This document shows, piece by piece, positions 50,622-59,150 of a stretch of DNA of 64,000 nucleotides. Under the pieces are notes generated by a model. That model was not told the origin of the DNA and did not search any database. It worked only from the letters and a program-made list of their open reading frames with translations. The DNA comes from Terriglobia bacterium (GTDB taxonomy: Bacteria; Acidobacteriota; Terriglobia; Terriglobales; Acidobacteriaceae), in contig JAIQFP010000019.1 of NCBI GenBank assembly GCA_020073165.1, positions 24,563-88,562 of the forward strand, given 5' to 3'. Each line of letters opens with the position of its first letter. The first letter of the stretch is position 1. A program made the translations under genes and the position numbers.

Positions 50622-52424
50622 TTAAGGCGTGGGCGGCAGCGTCAGAGTGGCGCTAGCGTTGATCTCGACAGTCGAAGGCTCGCGCATCTTCTCGCTGAAG
50701 AAAAATGCCGGAGATGCCGCTTTTGCGGCGGGGAGTTCGATGCGGAAGTTGGCTCCACCTTCGGAGCGGTTCTGGCACAGGATTTTGCCCTGGTGCTCCT
50801 GGATGATGCTATAGCACGCACTCAGCCCCAAGCCTGTCCCCTGCCCCACTGGACGGGTGGTAGAAGAGGGATCAAAGACCCGCTCGGCGTGTTCCGCGCC
50901 GGGGCCATCGTCGGAAAATTCCAGCACAACTAGACCCTCTCGCTGCTGCGTGGTCACAGTGAGAGTGCTCGCTCTGCCAGTCATGGCGTTTAGCGCGTTG
51001 TTGGCAATGTGCAGGCAGACCTGCAACAGCTGATTGGAATCGCCCAGGATGGGTGGCAGTTCATCCGCCAGTTCGGTCTTGACCTGGATATTGCGCGCCA
51101 GAAGCTGAGGCTGGCAGAGTTTGACTGCGGTCAGCGCGAGGGCATTCACGTCCAGCAGCATCTTCTCGGCCGGGACTTGCTTGGCAAAGCTGAGCAGGCT
51201 GGAAACCAGCGCCTTGGTACGCCGGACCTGGGCGCCAATTTTCCCCGCCAGGGCGCGCGGTTCGCCATCGAGCGGCATGGCAGCCAGCAGATCCGAGTAG
51301 CCCAGCATCGCCGTCAGCGGGTTATTCAGCTCGTGGGCGGCGCCACCTACCAGTTGGCCCAGCGATGCCAGTTTTTCCGACTGTACCAGTTGCGCCTGCA
51401 CGCGCCGCAAGTCCTCAAACGACTCCTGGGAAGTGCGCAGCAGGTGAAGCAATTCGCGATCGAGCAGGTGCTGCTTGAGGAAAACCATCGCGCCCATCAC
51501 CATCATGGTGCCCAGCGTGACCATCAGGCGGAAGGTGCGGATCTGGGGCGGCGCTTGCTGGTCGAACACCGACCAGGCGGCGAACAAGGGCAGCGACGAG
51601 ATGGCGATCATTCCCAGGCGCGCCACCCACACCCCATGGTTGCCGTAGTTTTGCGAAGCCTGTTGCTGCGGGGCACGATCCAGGGCCAGCAGACCGACGC
51701 CGGTCACCCAGGCCATGGATGCGGCCAGTGGCACATCGTAGAGACTTCCTGTGTAGTAAACGTTCCTCTCGATCGCCCAGTTGGCCAGATAGGAACTGAG
51801 GGCGTAGGTGAGGCAGGCGCCGAACCAGTGGGCGTACACGGTTCGCCACGAGCCCTGGCTGCGCGACCAGACCACCGCCAGCCCGGCCAGGAATACCATT
51901 TTCTCCGTCAAATAGAGGACATTGAGATTGTGCTCGTAGGTGGTGGCGTTCGTGCTCGCATTCTGCCACGGAATGACCGCATACAAATAAAGATAGACCC
52001 ACCAGATCAGCAGCAGGGTGAAATCCAGCGACCCCAGGCGCGCCTTGCGATTGTCCTGCCGGAGGTGCGGTTGCAGCGCCAGCGCCGCCATCATGGGAAC
52101 GATATGAAGAAACAGGACCACGTCTCCCCAAAAAGGATTGGGAACGTCTTTGCGCAGGAAGATTTCGAAGTAGTTCCACAGCAGTTGGTAGGCCAGCCAG
52201 GAGGCCATTCCCAGCATCATGAGCGCCCAGAACAGGCGTGTGCGCCCGCGGTTCGCCAGCACGTTGGGCAGGAAGGAAAGCGTGCCGGAAAGAAGCAGAA
52301 TGCACTGCGTGATGTCGCTGAGCGCGATCAGAGTGAAGCTCGGACGGAGGATCAACGAAGCCCCGGCTTGTGCGAACACCAGGGCGGAGGCCGCGACGAT
52401 CCACGTCTTGGAGCGTTCCGACAC
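50622..52424 (-). CDS. multi-pass sensor histidine kinase
   Basis: A 600-residue kinase with about eight to ten hydrophobic helices in the first 300 residues (LSGTLSFLPNVLANRG, RLFWALMMLGMASWLAY, LDFTLLLIWWVYLYLYAVIP). It lacks a recognisable external sensor domain. The cytoplasmic part has a short coiled linker (LLHLLRTSQESFEDLRRVQAQL), HisKA with His364 in GGAAHELNNPLTAMLGY, and the ATPase with NNALNAM, SDDGPGAE and GQGTGLGLSACYSI. There is no receiver domain or adjacent same-strand regulator gene, so it is an orphan. It is divergent from the next kinase. Confidence 0.9.
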   Translation of the reverse strand: MSERSKTWIVAASALVFAQAGASLILRPSFTLIALSDITQCILLLSGTLSFLPNVLANRGRTRLFWALMMLGMASWLAYQLLWNYFEIFLRKDVPNPFWGDVVLFLHIVPMMAALALQPHLRQDNRKARLGSLDFTLLLIWWVYLYLYAVIPWQNASTNATTYEHNLNVLYLTEKMVFLAGLAVVWSRSQGSWRTVYAHWFGACLTYALSSYLANWAIERNVYYTGSLYDVPLAASMAWVTGVGLLALDRAPQQQASQNYGNHGVWVARLGMIAISSLPLFAAWSVFDQQAPPQIRTFRLMVTLGTMMVMGAMVFLKQHLLDRELLHLLRTSQESFEDLRRVQAQLVQSEKLASLGQLVGGAAHELNNPLTAMLGYSDLLAAMPLDGEPRALAGKIGAQVRRTKALVSSLLSFAKQVPAEKMLLDVNALALTAVKLCQPQLLARNIQVKTELADELPPILGDSNQLLQVCLHIANNALNAMTGRASTLTVTTQQREGLVVLEFSDDGPGAEHAERVFDPSSTTRPVGQGTGLGLSACYSIIQEHQGKILCQNRSEGGANFRIELPAAKAASPAFFFSEKMREPSTVEINASATLTLPPTP

Positions 52425-52600
52425 AAGGACCCGTGGGGCAATTCTAGACAGTAAACCCGACCGCGAAACATTACTTAGGTAATGCCCTGGCCCGTGGCAA
52501 GTACCGAGGGGAGAGGCCCGAGCGCTTGCAACTATTGTGCTGCCCGCGATCGCACGGACTAAGTTGGTACTGGCTAGTTTGGCTCGCTGCTCTCGCTTGG

Positions 52601-52609
52601 TGCGATAAT
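52601..52609 (+). promoter_or_regulatory. extended -10 TGCGATAAT before the DegS/NarX-like kinase
   Basis: TGC followed by GATAAT at 52604-52609. Start of transcription near 52616, 31 nt before the TTG start of the downstream kinase gene. Confidence 0.45.
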
Positions 52610-52646
52610 AGGCGTGCCATCACCTCCGTTGTGCAGGTGAACTGGA

Positions 52647-54479
52647 TTGTCACTCCGAGCGCTACGACATCGCTTTCTATGGAGACTGCGGGCCCCGGTT
52701 GGTTCCGGCGAAGTACGCCGAATTGAGCGGTGGCTGGCCAGTGCCCGGGTTTTTCTTGCCATTGCCGCCCTGTTCACTATCTGGATGAATCCCGGAGAGA
52801 TCCGATACTCCCAGTGGGCCTATTGGCTGCTCAGCTTCTACATCGTTCATGGGGTGGCGATCATGCTGTTGCTGCGCTTGCGGCAGCAATCGACCGCCTC
52901 GTTTCGCCTTCTGGTGCACAGCGCCGACGTCCTCTGGCCGGCGTTGATTTGCATTTTTACCACGGGCCCGGGCAGCCCCTTCTTCCTGTTTTTTGTTTTT
53001 GTCCTGGCGGCCGCGGCCTACCGCTGGGGCGTGTGGGAAACCGCCGGCACCGCCGCTGCGGCCGTGCTCTTACTCTGGGCGGAGAGCTTCGCCCTCCACC
53101 TGGGCTTCACCGGCTGGGCGGACGGCATTCTGGTGCGTCATAACCTGCCGCTGCTGAATGTGGATGTCGCGGATTTCGAGCCCAAGCATCTTTTCCTCCG
53201 CTCGGCTTACCTGCTGGTGATGGGCCTCCTGCTCGGATATCTGGCGGAGCAGCAGAAGCAACTTCGCGCAGAGAAGGCGGTGGTTGCCCGCATTCTGGGG
53301 AGAGCTCGGGTCGAAGCCGGCCTGACCGGGACCTTGCAAGACATCGTCAGCGAGTTGTTGACGATGTATGGCGCGAAACGTGCCCTGCTGGCGTCTCAGG
53401 AATCCAACAGCCACCGCATATTCGTGGGCGAAGTAGAAACAGAGGGGGACGCAAATCCTGGCTTTCGCTGGCGGGACACCTCCGCGCATGACCGGGAGAC
53501 CTATCTCTACGAGTGTCCGGCGCAGATGTCCTACGCCTGGCGTAGCAACAGCGAGGGAGCGGAGCCGCTCAAGGTGCTGGCCTTGGACGAGAGCGGAGTA
53601 AGACTGAGGAGCGTTTCCTCGGCTTCGCTGCATGGTTTGGCGCAACAGCATGCTTTCCACGGCGTGATGACGGTGTCCTTCGACTTCGGGCACGAGTGGT
53701 GGGGGCGCATCTTTCTTATCGACCCCGAGTTAACCGGCGACATTGAGGAAGAACTGCGCTTCCTGCAGGAACTGGTGCGGCAAGTTGGACCAGCGGTTTA
53801 CAACGTGTACTTGCTGCGCCGCCTGCGGATGCGTGCCGGAGCGGTGGAACGGGCCCGCTTTGCGCGGGAGTTGCACGATGGCGCCGTACAGTCTCTGATT
53901 GCCGTGGAAATGCAGGTGGATGTGCTGCGACGGCAGTCGGCCAGCAACTCCAGCCCGCTGACCGGCGAACTGAGCCGCATCCAGGGATTGTTGCGCGAAG
54001 AAGTTCTGAAACTCCGGGAGCTGATGCAGCAGATGAAATCGCTGGAAGTGGACTCCAGGAAGCTGTTGCCTTTTCTGGGCGACACCGTCGAGCGATTCCA
54101 CCGCGAAACCGGCATTTCGGCGCGTTTTGTCTCCGAGGTGGAAGAGCTCAACATGCCGCCCCAGGTTTGCCGGGAGATTGCACGGATCGTGCAGGAAGGA
54201 CTGGTCAACGTGCGCAAGCACAGCCAGGCCCACCAAGTGCTGGTGCGGTTAGGTTGCAAAGACGACCAGTGGAACGTCATCATTGAGGATGACGGCCGCG
54301 GTTTCCCCTTTTCCGGCCGCCTTTCTCAGACCGAACTGGAGACCCTGGGCAAGGGCCCCTTGGTCATCAAGGAAAGGGTGCGTTTGATTGAAGGCGAACT
54401 CACGATAGAATCAAATCCCGGCAAGGGTTCGCGCCTCGAGATTACAGTCCCCCAGAAACGGCAAGCCGCTTATGGATAA
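52647..54479 (+). CDS. NarX/DegS-type sensor histidine kinase
   Basis: A 610-residue sensor kinase with a short N-terminal basic region and about five membrane helices (VFLAIAALFTIWM, YWLLSFYIVHGVAIMLL, FFLFFVFVLAAAAYRW, TAAAAVLLLWAESFAL, AYLLVMGLLLGYL). A GAF-like region follows, then the HisKA_3 dimerisation domain with His410 in RFARELHDGAVQSLIAVEM, and the ATPase (IVQEGLVNVRKHSQ, IEDDGRGFPFSG). It overlaps by 8 nt the NarL-type regulator it must phosphorylate. The TTG at 52647 has AGGTG 8-9 nt upstream. Confidence 0.92.
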   Translation: MSLRALRHRFLWRLRAPVGSGEVRRIERWLASARVFLAIAALFTIWMNPGEIRYSQWAYWLLSFYIVHGVAIMLLLRLRQQSTASFRLLVHSADVLWPALICIFTTGPGSPFFLFFVFVLAAAAYRWGVWETAGTAAAAVLLLWAESFALHLGFTGWADGILVRHNLPLLNVDVADFEPKHLFLRSAYLLVMGLLLGYLAEQQKQLRAEKAVVARILGRARVEAGLTGTLQDIVSELLTMYGAKRALLASQESNSHRIFVGEVETEGDANPGFRWRDTSAHDRETYLYECPAQMSYAWRSNSEGAEPLKVLALDESGVRLRSVSSASLHGLAQQHAFHGVMTVSFDFGHEWWGRIFLIDPELTGDIEEELRFLQELVRQVGPAVYNVYLLRRLRMRAGAVERARFARELHDGAVQSLIAVEMQVDVLRRQSASNSSPLTGELSRIQGLLREEVLKLRELMQQMKSLEVDSRKLLPFLGDTVERFHRETGISARFVSEVEELNMPPQVCREIARIVQEGLVNVRKHSQAHQVLVRLGCKDDQWNVIIEDDGRGFPFSGRLSQTELETLGKGPLVIKERVRLIEGELTIESNPGKGSRLEITVPQKRQAAYG

Positions 54480-55161
54480 CAAACGATCCCAGCCCATTCG
54501 CATTGTGATTGCCGACGACCATCCTATCTTTCGCGATGGCTTGCGGCGATTGCTGGAAGCCGAACCGGACCTGAAGGTGATCGGCGAAGCCTGTGATGGT
54601 GCAGAAGCCGTGCAGTTGGCGCGGCAACTCAAGCCCGACATCCTGCTCCTGGACCTGGCCATGCCCCGGCATCCCGGCCTGGAAGCGCTGCGGGAAATGA
54701 GCACCGGTTCTGGGCAAAATGGTGTCCGCGTGATCCTGCTGACCGCCGCCGCCGAGAAAAATCAGATCGTCGAGGCCTTGCAGTTGGGCGCGCGCGGCGT
54801 GGTACTGAAGGATTCCGCGACCCAACTTCTGCTCAAGAGTATTCACACCGTGATGTCCGGGGAGTACTGGGTGGGACGGGAGAGCGTTTCCAACCTGGTG
54901 CAATACCTTCGGACGCTGGTGCAGTCCTCAGGAGAAGAGGCGCGACAGAAGAAATTCGGCCTCACCCCGCGCGAACTGGAGATCGTGTCAGCAGTGGTGG
55001 CCGGTTACTCCAATAAGGAGATTGCCGAGTACTTCAAGATCAGCGAGGACACGGTCAAGCATCACCTCAGCAACATCTTCGACAAACTGGGAGTTTCCAC
55101 GCGGCTGGAACTGGCGTTGTTTGCGGTGAACCAGTCGTTGCCGTTGAAGAGCATCGCGTAG
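54472..55161 (+). CDS. NarL/FixJ-family response regulator
   Basis: A 229-residue response regulator: receiver domain with RIVIADDHPIFRDGLRRLLE, phosphorylated Asp61 in DILLLDLAMP and the LTAAAEKNQ/LKDSAT region. A LuxR-type helix-turn-helix follows (LTPRELEIVSAVVAGYSNKEIAEYFKISEDTVKHHLSNIFDKLGVS). It is translationally coupled to the kinase gene (start ATG overlaps the kinase stop). The target genes cannot be told. The HD-GYP gene follows convergently. Confidence 0.95.
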   Translation: MDNKRSQPIRIVIADDHPIFRDGLRRLLEAEPDLKVIGEACDGAEAVQLARQLKPDILLLDLAMPRHPGLEALREMSTGSGQNGVRVILLTAAAEKNQIVEALQLGARGVVLKDSATQLLLKSIHTVMSGEYWVGRESVSNLVQYLRTLVQSSGEEARQKKFGLTPRELEIVSAVVAGYSNKEIAEYFKISEDTVKHHLSNIFDKLGVSTRLELALFAVNQSLPLKSIA

Positions 55162-55235
55162 GCCGGGCCAGAGCCAACCCCAGAAGACCAACACCCCGTC
55201 CATCTCAGGAGACGCGGACCGAAGACCAGTTTCCG

Positions 55236-56519
55236 CTAGGTCAGATACAACCGGCCGTGGCTGAGCTTGTGTTGCAGGTTGGCGGCAAGTTGGTCGATAT
55301 CTGTGGGAGCGATGTTGACCGCTGTGCGGTCTGCGAGGAAGGGTGTGCGGCTGCTGCCCACGGCGTCGCGACGGATTTGCACCAGCAGTCCCTGCACCGC
55401 ATTAGGATCAAACTTTTGCGGCGCCAGGTGCACGATTTCGCTCAGGGTACCCCCGACGGACATCGGTTCGCGGTAGGGACGCTGGCTGGTCATGGCATCG
55501 AAGGTGTCGGCCAGGCCAATAATGCGCACCGGCATGGGAACATCCTCCATGACCAGCCCGTCCGGATAGCCCGAACCGTCGCCGCGTTCGTGATGCCAGC
55601 GCACAATCTCCGGGATGCGCGGCCAGGGAAACTGCACACCACTGACAATCTGGTGACCCACCACGGTGTGGTCGGCCATCTCGCGAAACTCGTCTGGATC
55701 GAGCGCCGTGGGCTTGCCGAACAGGCGCTTGTCCACCGCGACCTTGCCGATGTCATGCAGGTAGCCGGCGGAGCGCAGCGCCGCCACGTCTGCGGGATCC
55801 ATGCCCATGGCCTCGCCAATGGCGCCGGCATAGCGGCCCACGCGCAGCGAGTGTCCGTGAATGTTGACATGCTTCACGTCAATGGCAGCCGCGAACGCTT
55901 CCAGCGCGGTGTCGTAGAAGCCATGCAGCGAGGCCAGCAGGCGCAGATTCTCCCCCACCCGTTGCGCCAGGGTCTGACTGAGGGCGTGATTGTTTACCGT
56001 CAGTGCCACGTAGTTGCACAGCAACTCGAGCGCGTCGAGTTCATCGTCTTCGTACAGGGCGTCGCCCTCGCGTCGGCCCAGAGCCACCAGGCCCACCAAC
56101 TTGCCCGCTACTTTCAGGGGCGCGATGCACTTGAACAGCTCGGGAGCTACGTTTCCGTTAGCGCTCAGGAACACGTCGTAAGAACCGGAGTGCAAGGCAA
56201 TCGGGCCGCGGGCCGAAGTCAGCGCATGGACGTGTTTGGGCAACAACGGGATGACCGCCGGCTCCGGCATCAAGGCGAAGCCTTCGGCGGCAATCGAGGT
56301 GAGCAAAGAAGGCTTATCGCTGAAGGTAAAGAGCACGGCCTCGCGCGCGCCCCCCGCCTGCAGCAGCGCGGACACCATGGCGCGGGCGGTCTGGGGAAAT
56401 TCGCGCTCCGCCGTCATCTCGGGGCCGAGATCGGAGAGCGCTTCCACGGTCCGCAACAGCCGCCGCAAATTATTTTTCTGCACCGCCACTCGTTGGTGGG
56501 AGCAGCAACCCCAGAGCAA
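55236..56519 (-). CDS. GAF/HD-GYP protein, probable c-di-GMP phosphodiesterase
   Basis: A 427-residue protein. An N-terminal GAF-like domain (FKCIAPLKVAGKLVGLVALGRREG) is followed by an HD-GYP domain with HSLRVGRYAGAIGEAMGM, AGYLHDIGKVAVDKRLFGKP (HD pair), ADHTVVGHQIVSGV, and VRWHHERGDGSGYPDGL carrying the GYP. These features predict hydrolysis of cyclic-di-GMP, completing the pathway with the PilZ protein. The start (TTG 56519, or in-frame GTG near 56489 and 56483) is uncertain. Its stop is convergent with the NarL-type regulator. Confidence 0.9.
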   Translation of the reverse strand: MLWGCCSHQRVAVQKNNLRRLLRTVEALSDLGPEMTAEREFPQTARAMVSALLQAGGAREAVLFTFSDKPSLLTSIAAEGFALMPEPAVIPLLPKHVHALTSARGPIALHSGSYDVFLSANGNVAPELFKCIAPLKVAGKLVGLVALGRREGDALYEDDELDALELLCNYVALTVNNHALSQTLAQRVGENLRLLASLHGFYDTALEAFAAAIDVKHVNIHGHSLRVGRYAGAIGEAMGMDPADVAALRSAGYLHDIGKVAVDKRLFGKPTALDPDEFREMADHTVVGHQIVSGVQFPWPRIPEIVRWHHERGDGSGYPDGLVMEDVPMPVRIIGLADTFDAMTSQRPYREPMSVGGTLSEIVHLAPQKFDPNAVQGLLVQIRRDAVGSSRTPFLADRTAVNIAPTDIDQLAANLQHKLSHGRLYLT

Positions 56520-56534
56520 GAAAAGAGTACCACG

Positions 56535-56570
56535 CTGGCTGGCGGCCGGTGGCTGGTAGCTAGTGGCTAG
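56535..56570. repeat. GGCTGGTAGCTAGTGGC-type array (E copy 1)
   Basis: A run of imperfect 7-8 nt GGCTGGC/GGCTAGT units ending in the TAG stop codon of the HAD hydrolase gene (56567-56569). A related array in reverse orientation is at 59118-59150. Confidence 0.55.
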
Positions 56571-57280
56571 AAATGTTCCCGGAGTTGCTCGAAATTCTCG
56601 ATCACCAGCAAACGCCTGGGCGGTTGGGCTGATGCCACTTCCTCATGCTCCAGAATCCAGGTGTTGCCGTGCGGCACGAACACCGCATTCAGCCCGGCGG
56701 CCAGAGCCGGATTAATGTCCGACTTGGGGCTGTTGCCGATCATCCAGGTAGCTTCGTTGTCCAGACCATATTTCCACACCACGCCGCGATAAGTAGCCTC
56801 ATCCTTTTCGGCAACGATCTCCACCGCAGAAAAATATTCCTTCAGCCCGGAACGCTCGACCTTCCCCGTCTGCTCCGGTACCGCGCCTTTGGTCATCAGG
56901 ATCAGGTGATGGCGATCGGAGAGGTACTGCACCGTCTCCGGCACACCGGGCAGAAATTCCACCGGGTGCTCGGCGATGGCGTGGGCGAATCCGTTGATGG
57001 TTTCGTGCAGCGCGGGTGTGAGCGGCTCTACCGCCAGCCGCTCGAAGGTTTGCGCCAGGGCATGCGCGAAGCTGTGCAAGCCGTAACCGTGGGTGAGGAT
57101 GCACTCCCGCTCCACGTCATTGAGGACCGCGCGCACCTGCGCGGGCGAGTGCTCGTGGTGATTGAGAAACGAGATGAAGTTGGCGATGGCGCGTTCGAAA
57201 TAAATGTTGTTTTCCCAGAGCGTGTCATCAGCGTCGATAAGCAGCGTCTGCCCGCCGTTGGAATTCGCCTTCTCCCCCAT
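56567..57280 (-). CDS. HAD-superfamily hydrolase (YjjG/YfnB-like)
   Basis: A 237-residue HAD hydrolase: motif I LLIDADDTLWENN (nucleophile Asp and acid/base Asp), motif II HLILMTKGAV (Thr), motif III Lys in YSAVEIVAEKD-like segment, and motif IV IGNSPKSDINPALAAGLNAVFVPHGNTW. It fits the YjjG/YfnB nucleotide-phosphatase-like group with a helical cap (residues 25-95). Substrate is probably a small phosphorylated metabolite. ATG 57280. It is divergent from the M49-like peptidase gene. Confidence 0.92.
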   Translation of the reverse strand: MGEKANSNGGQTLLIDADDTLWENNIYFERAIANFISFLNHHEHSPAQVRAVLNDVERECILTHGYGLHSFAHALAQTFERLAVEPLTPALHETINGFAHAIAEHPVEFLPGVPETVQYLSDRHHLILMTKGAVPEQTGKVERSGLKEYFSAVEIVAEKDEATYRGVVWKYGLDNEATWMIGNSPKSDINPALAAGLNAVFVPHGNTWILEHEEVASAQPPRRLLVIENFEQLREHF

Positions 57281-57348
57281 TGCGAACCATCATAGCCGGA
57301 GATGCTGTGGATTCGCGAGACGCATCGGTCGGGAGGCCCCTGACGCTC

Positions 57349-57357
57349 TGTTAGAAT
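57349..57357 (+). promoter_or_regulatory. extended -10 TGTTAGAAT before the M49-like peptidase gene
   Basis: TGT followed by TAGAAT (57352-57357), 8 nt before the ATG at 57366; the same motif precedes mqnA. The transcript would begin about at the start codon. Confidence 0.5.
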
Positions 57358-57365
57358 CAACACTG

Positions 57366-59078
57366 ATGAAATTACCGCCCTTGTTTATCCCCCTGCTTCT
57401 TTTCCTTCTCATGGTTCCTCCGGCCCCGGCCCAGAAAAATCGCAAGCTGATGACCGGCTCTGCGGCGAAAGGCGCTGCGTCCGCCGGGATTTACGTGGTG
57501 CCTGATCTGAGCGAGCGACTGGCCCGCTGGCGCGTGGTCCAGATGCCGTTTCGTTCCACTGGCCTGACCCCTGGCGAAGTCAGGATGGTTAACAGACTGG
57601 TCGAGGCTTCAAGCTATCTGGAGGAGATTTTCTGGCGGCAAAATGATCCTGAGGGTTTGACTCTCTATCAATCCCTGGAGGGGAGCAAGAGCCCGCGGGA
57701 CCAGAAACTGCGACGCTATCTGTGGGTCAATGGGTCTCGATTCGACCTGATCCACGAGAACAAACCGTTTGTGGGCAGAACGCCCATGCCGCCTGGAAGG
57801 GGATTCTATCCTCAAGGTCTGACTCGCGAACAGATCGAGCAGTACGTGAAAGATCATCCCGAGAAAAAAACCGAGATCTACAGCCCGACCACGGTGGTGC
57901 GCTGGCACGGCGACCAGCTTGAGGGGCTTCCCTACCACATCGCGTATCGTTCGTTTCTCGAGCCGGCGGCCAAAGATTTGCGCGAGGCAGCGGCCCTGAG
58001 CACCGACAAGGCGTTTGCGGATTTTCTCCGCCTGCGGGCGGATGCGCTGTTGAGCGACGATTATTTCAAGAGCGACCTGGCGTGGGTTGACCTGAAGGAC
58101 CCCAAGTTCGACGTAATTTTCGCGCCTTACGAAACTTATCTGGACGACTTGCTCGGGGTGAAGGCTTCCTACGGCGCCGCGGTGCTGATTCGCAACGCGG
58201 AAGAGAGCAAGAAGCTCGCGCTGTTTGCCAAGTACGTATCTGACATCCAGGATGCGCTCCCGCTGGCCCCGGAGGATCGGCCTTCCAAGCGCGGCCTGGA
58301 AACACCCATGGAAGTGATGGACTCTCCCTATCGCGCCGGCGACTTGCAGCATGGCTACCAGGCTGTGGCCGACAACCTGCCCAACGACCCGCGGGTGCAC
58401 GAACAGAAGGGCAGCAAGAAAATCTTCTTTAAGAACTTTATGGATGCCCGCGTGGAATACGTGGTCCTGCCGCTCGCGCGCCACATGATGCCGCCCGACC
58501 AAGCGGCGCAAGCTTCCAACGAGGGGTACCTGCTGGGCACCATCCTGCACGAGATGGCGCACGGGCTGGGACCGGCATTCGCCCGCACGGCCACAGGGAA
58601 GCTGCCCATTCGCGAGGCCATCGGACCGATCTACAGTGGCCTGGAGGAATCCAAAGCAGATGTGGTGGGGATGTTTGGGCTCAAGTGGCTCGTCGACCAC
58701 GGCATCCTGCCCAAGACCAAGCTGGAAGGGTATTACGCCTCGTATGTTGCTGACATATTCCGCACGGTACGCTTCGGAACCGGCGAAGCCCACGGCCAGG
58801 CTGAGATGATGGAGTTCAACTATCTCCTCGAGCACGGCGCCATCAAGCGCGAAGCTTCAGGCAAGTATGCGATTGACTACCCTCGCATGCCGGAAGTGAT
58901 CGCTGACCTTGCCAGGGAACTTCTAGATATTGAGGCCCAGGGAGACCGCGAACGCGCCGAAAACTGGTTCAAGAAATACGACGTGATTCCTGCCGACCTG
59001 CAGGCGTCGTTGAAGTCGGCCTCGAGCGTGCCAGTGGATGTGGATCCGGTGTTCTCGTTTGCGGAAAAGGTGCAGTGA
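57366..59078 (+). CDS. secreted zinc peptidase, M49 (dipeptidyl-peptidase III)-like
   Basis: A 570-residue exported protein with a signal peptide (PLFIPLLLFLLMVPPAPAQ). The catalytic zinc motif is HEMAH (His395-His399, inside LGTILHEMAHGLGP) and the downstream glutamate motif is EESKAD (427-432), the M49 layout; classical dipeptidyl peptidase III has HELLGH (HExxxH), so this is a shortened motif. The remaining sequence is helical with DVIFAPYETYLDDLL and FKNFMDARVEYVVLPLARHMMPP. Probable role is release of dipeptides outside the cytoplasm. ATG 57366 is the natural start behind a promoter-like element. Confidence 0.82.
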   Translation: MKLPPLFIPLLLFLLMVPPAPAQKNRKLMTGSAAKGAASAGIYVVPDLSERLARWRVVQMPFRSTGLTPGEVRMVNRLVEASSYLEEIFWRQNDPEGLTLYQSLEGSKSPRDQKLRRYLWVNGSRFDLIHENKPFVGRTPMPPGRGFYPQGLTREQIEQYVKDHPEKKTEIYSPTTVVRWHGDQLEGLPYHIAYRSFLEPAAKDLREAAALSTDKAFADFLRLRADALLSDDYFKSDLAWVDLKDPKFDVIFAPYETYLDDLLGVKASYGAAVLIRNAEESKKLALFAKYVSDIQDALPLAPEDRPSKRGLETPMEVMDSPYRAGDLQHGYQAVADNLPNDPRVHEQKGSKKIFFKNFMDARVEYVVLPLARHMMPPDQAAQASNEGYLLGTILHEMAHGLGPAFARTATGKLPIREAIGPIYSGLEESKADVVGMFGLKWLVDHGILPKTKLEGYYASYVADIFRTVRFGTGEAHGQAEMMEFNYLLEHGAIKREASGKYAIDYPRMPEVIADLARELLDIEAQGDRERAENWFKKYDVIPADLQASLKSASSVPVDVDPVFSFAEKVQ

Positions 59079-59117
59079 AACCAGGCTCTATTGGCAACGA
59101 ACGCTGTAAAGTCGATT

Positions 59118-59150
59118 GCTAGAGGCTAGTAGCCAGCGGCCAGCCGCGCT
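59118..59150. repeat. GCTAGAGGCTAGTAGCC-type array (E copy 2, inverted)
   Basis: Short GGCTAG/AGCCAGC units ending against the TGA stop of mqnD (59150-59152). Its reverse complement resembles the array at 56535-56570, so the HAD/M49 gene pair is bracketed by related inverted copies. Confidence 0.5.

Noticed and set aside
51009..52454. 481-codon frame antisense to the sensor kinase
   Set aside because: Glutamine/arginine/histidine-rich shadow of a membrane kinase.
52469..52484. CATTAC-TTAG-GTAATG palindrome upstream of the orphan kinase
   Set aside because: Six-bp arms are common by chance in a 64-kb window and no supporting promoter was found; not listed as a feature.
55257..56570. 437-codon frame antisense to the HD-GYP gene
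   Set aside because: Shadow; HD-GYP motifs on the minus strand decide the coding strand.
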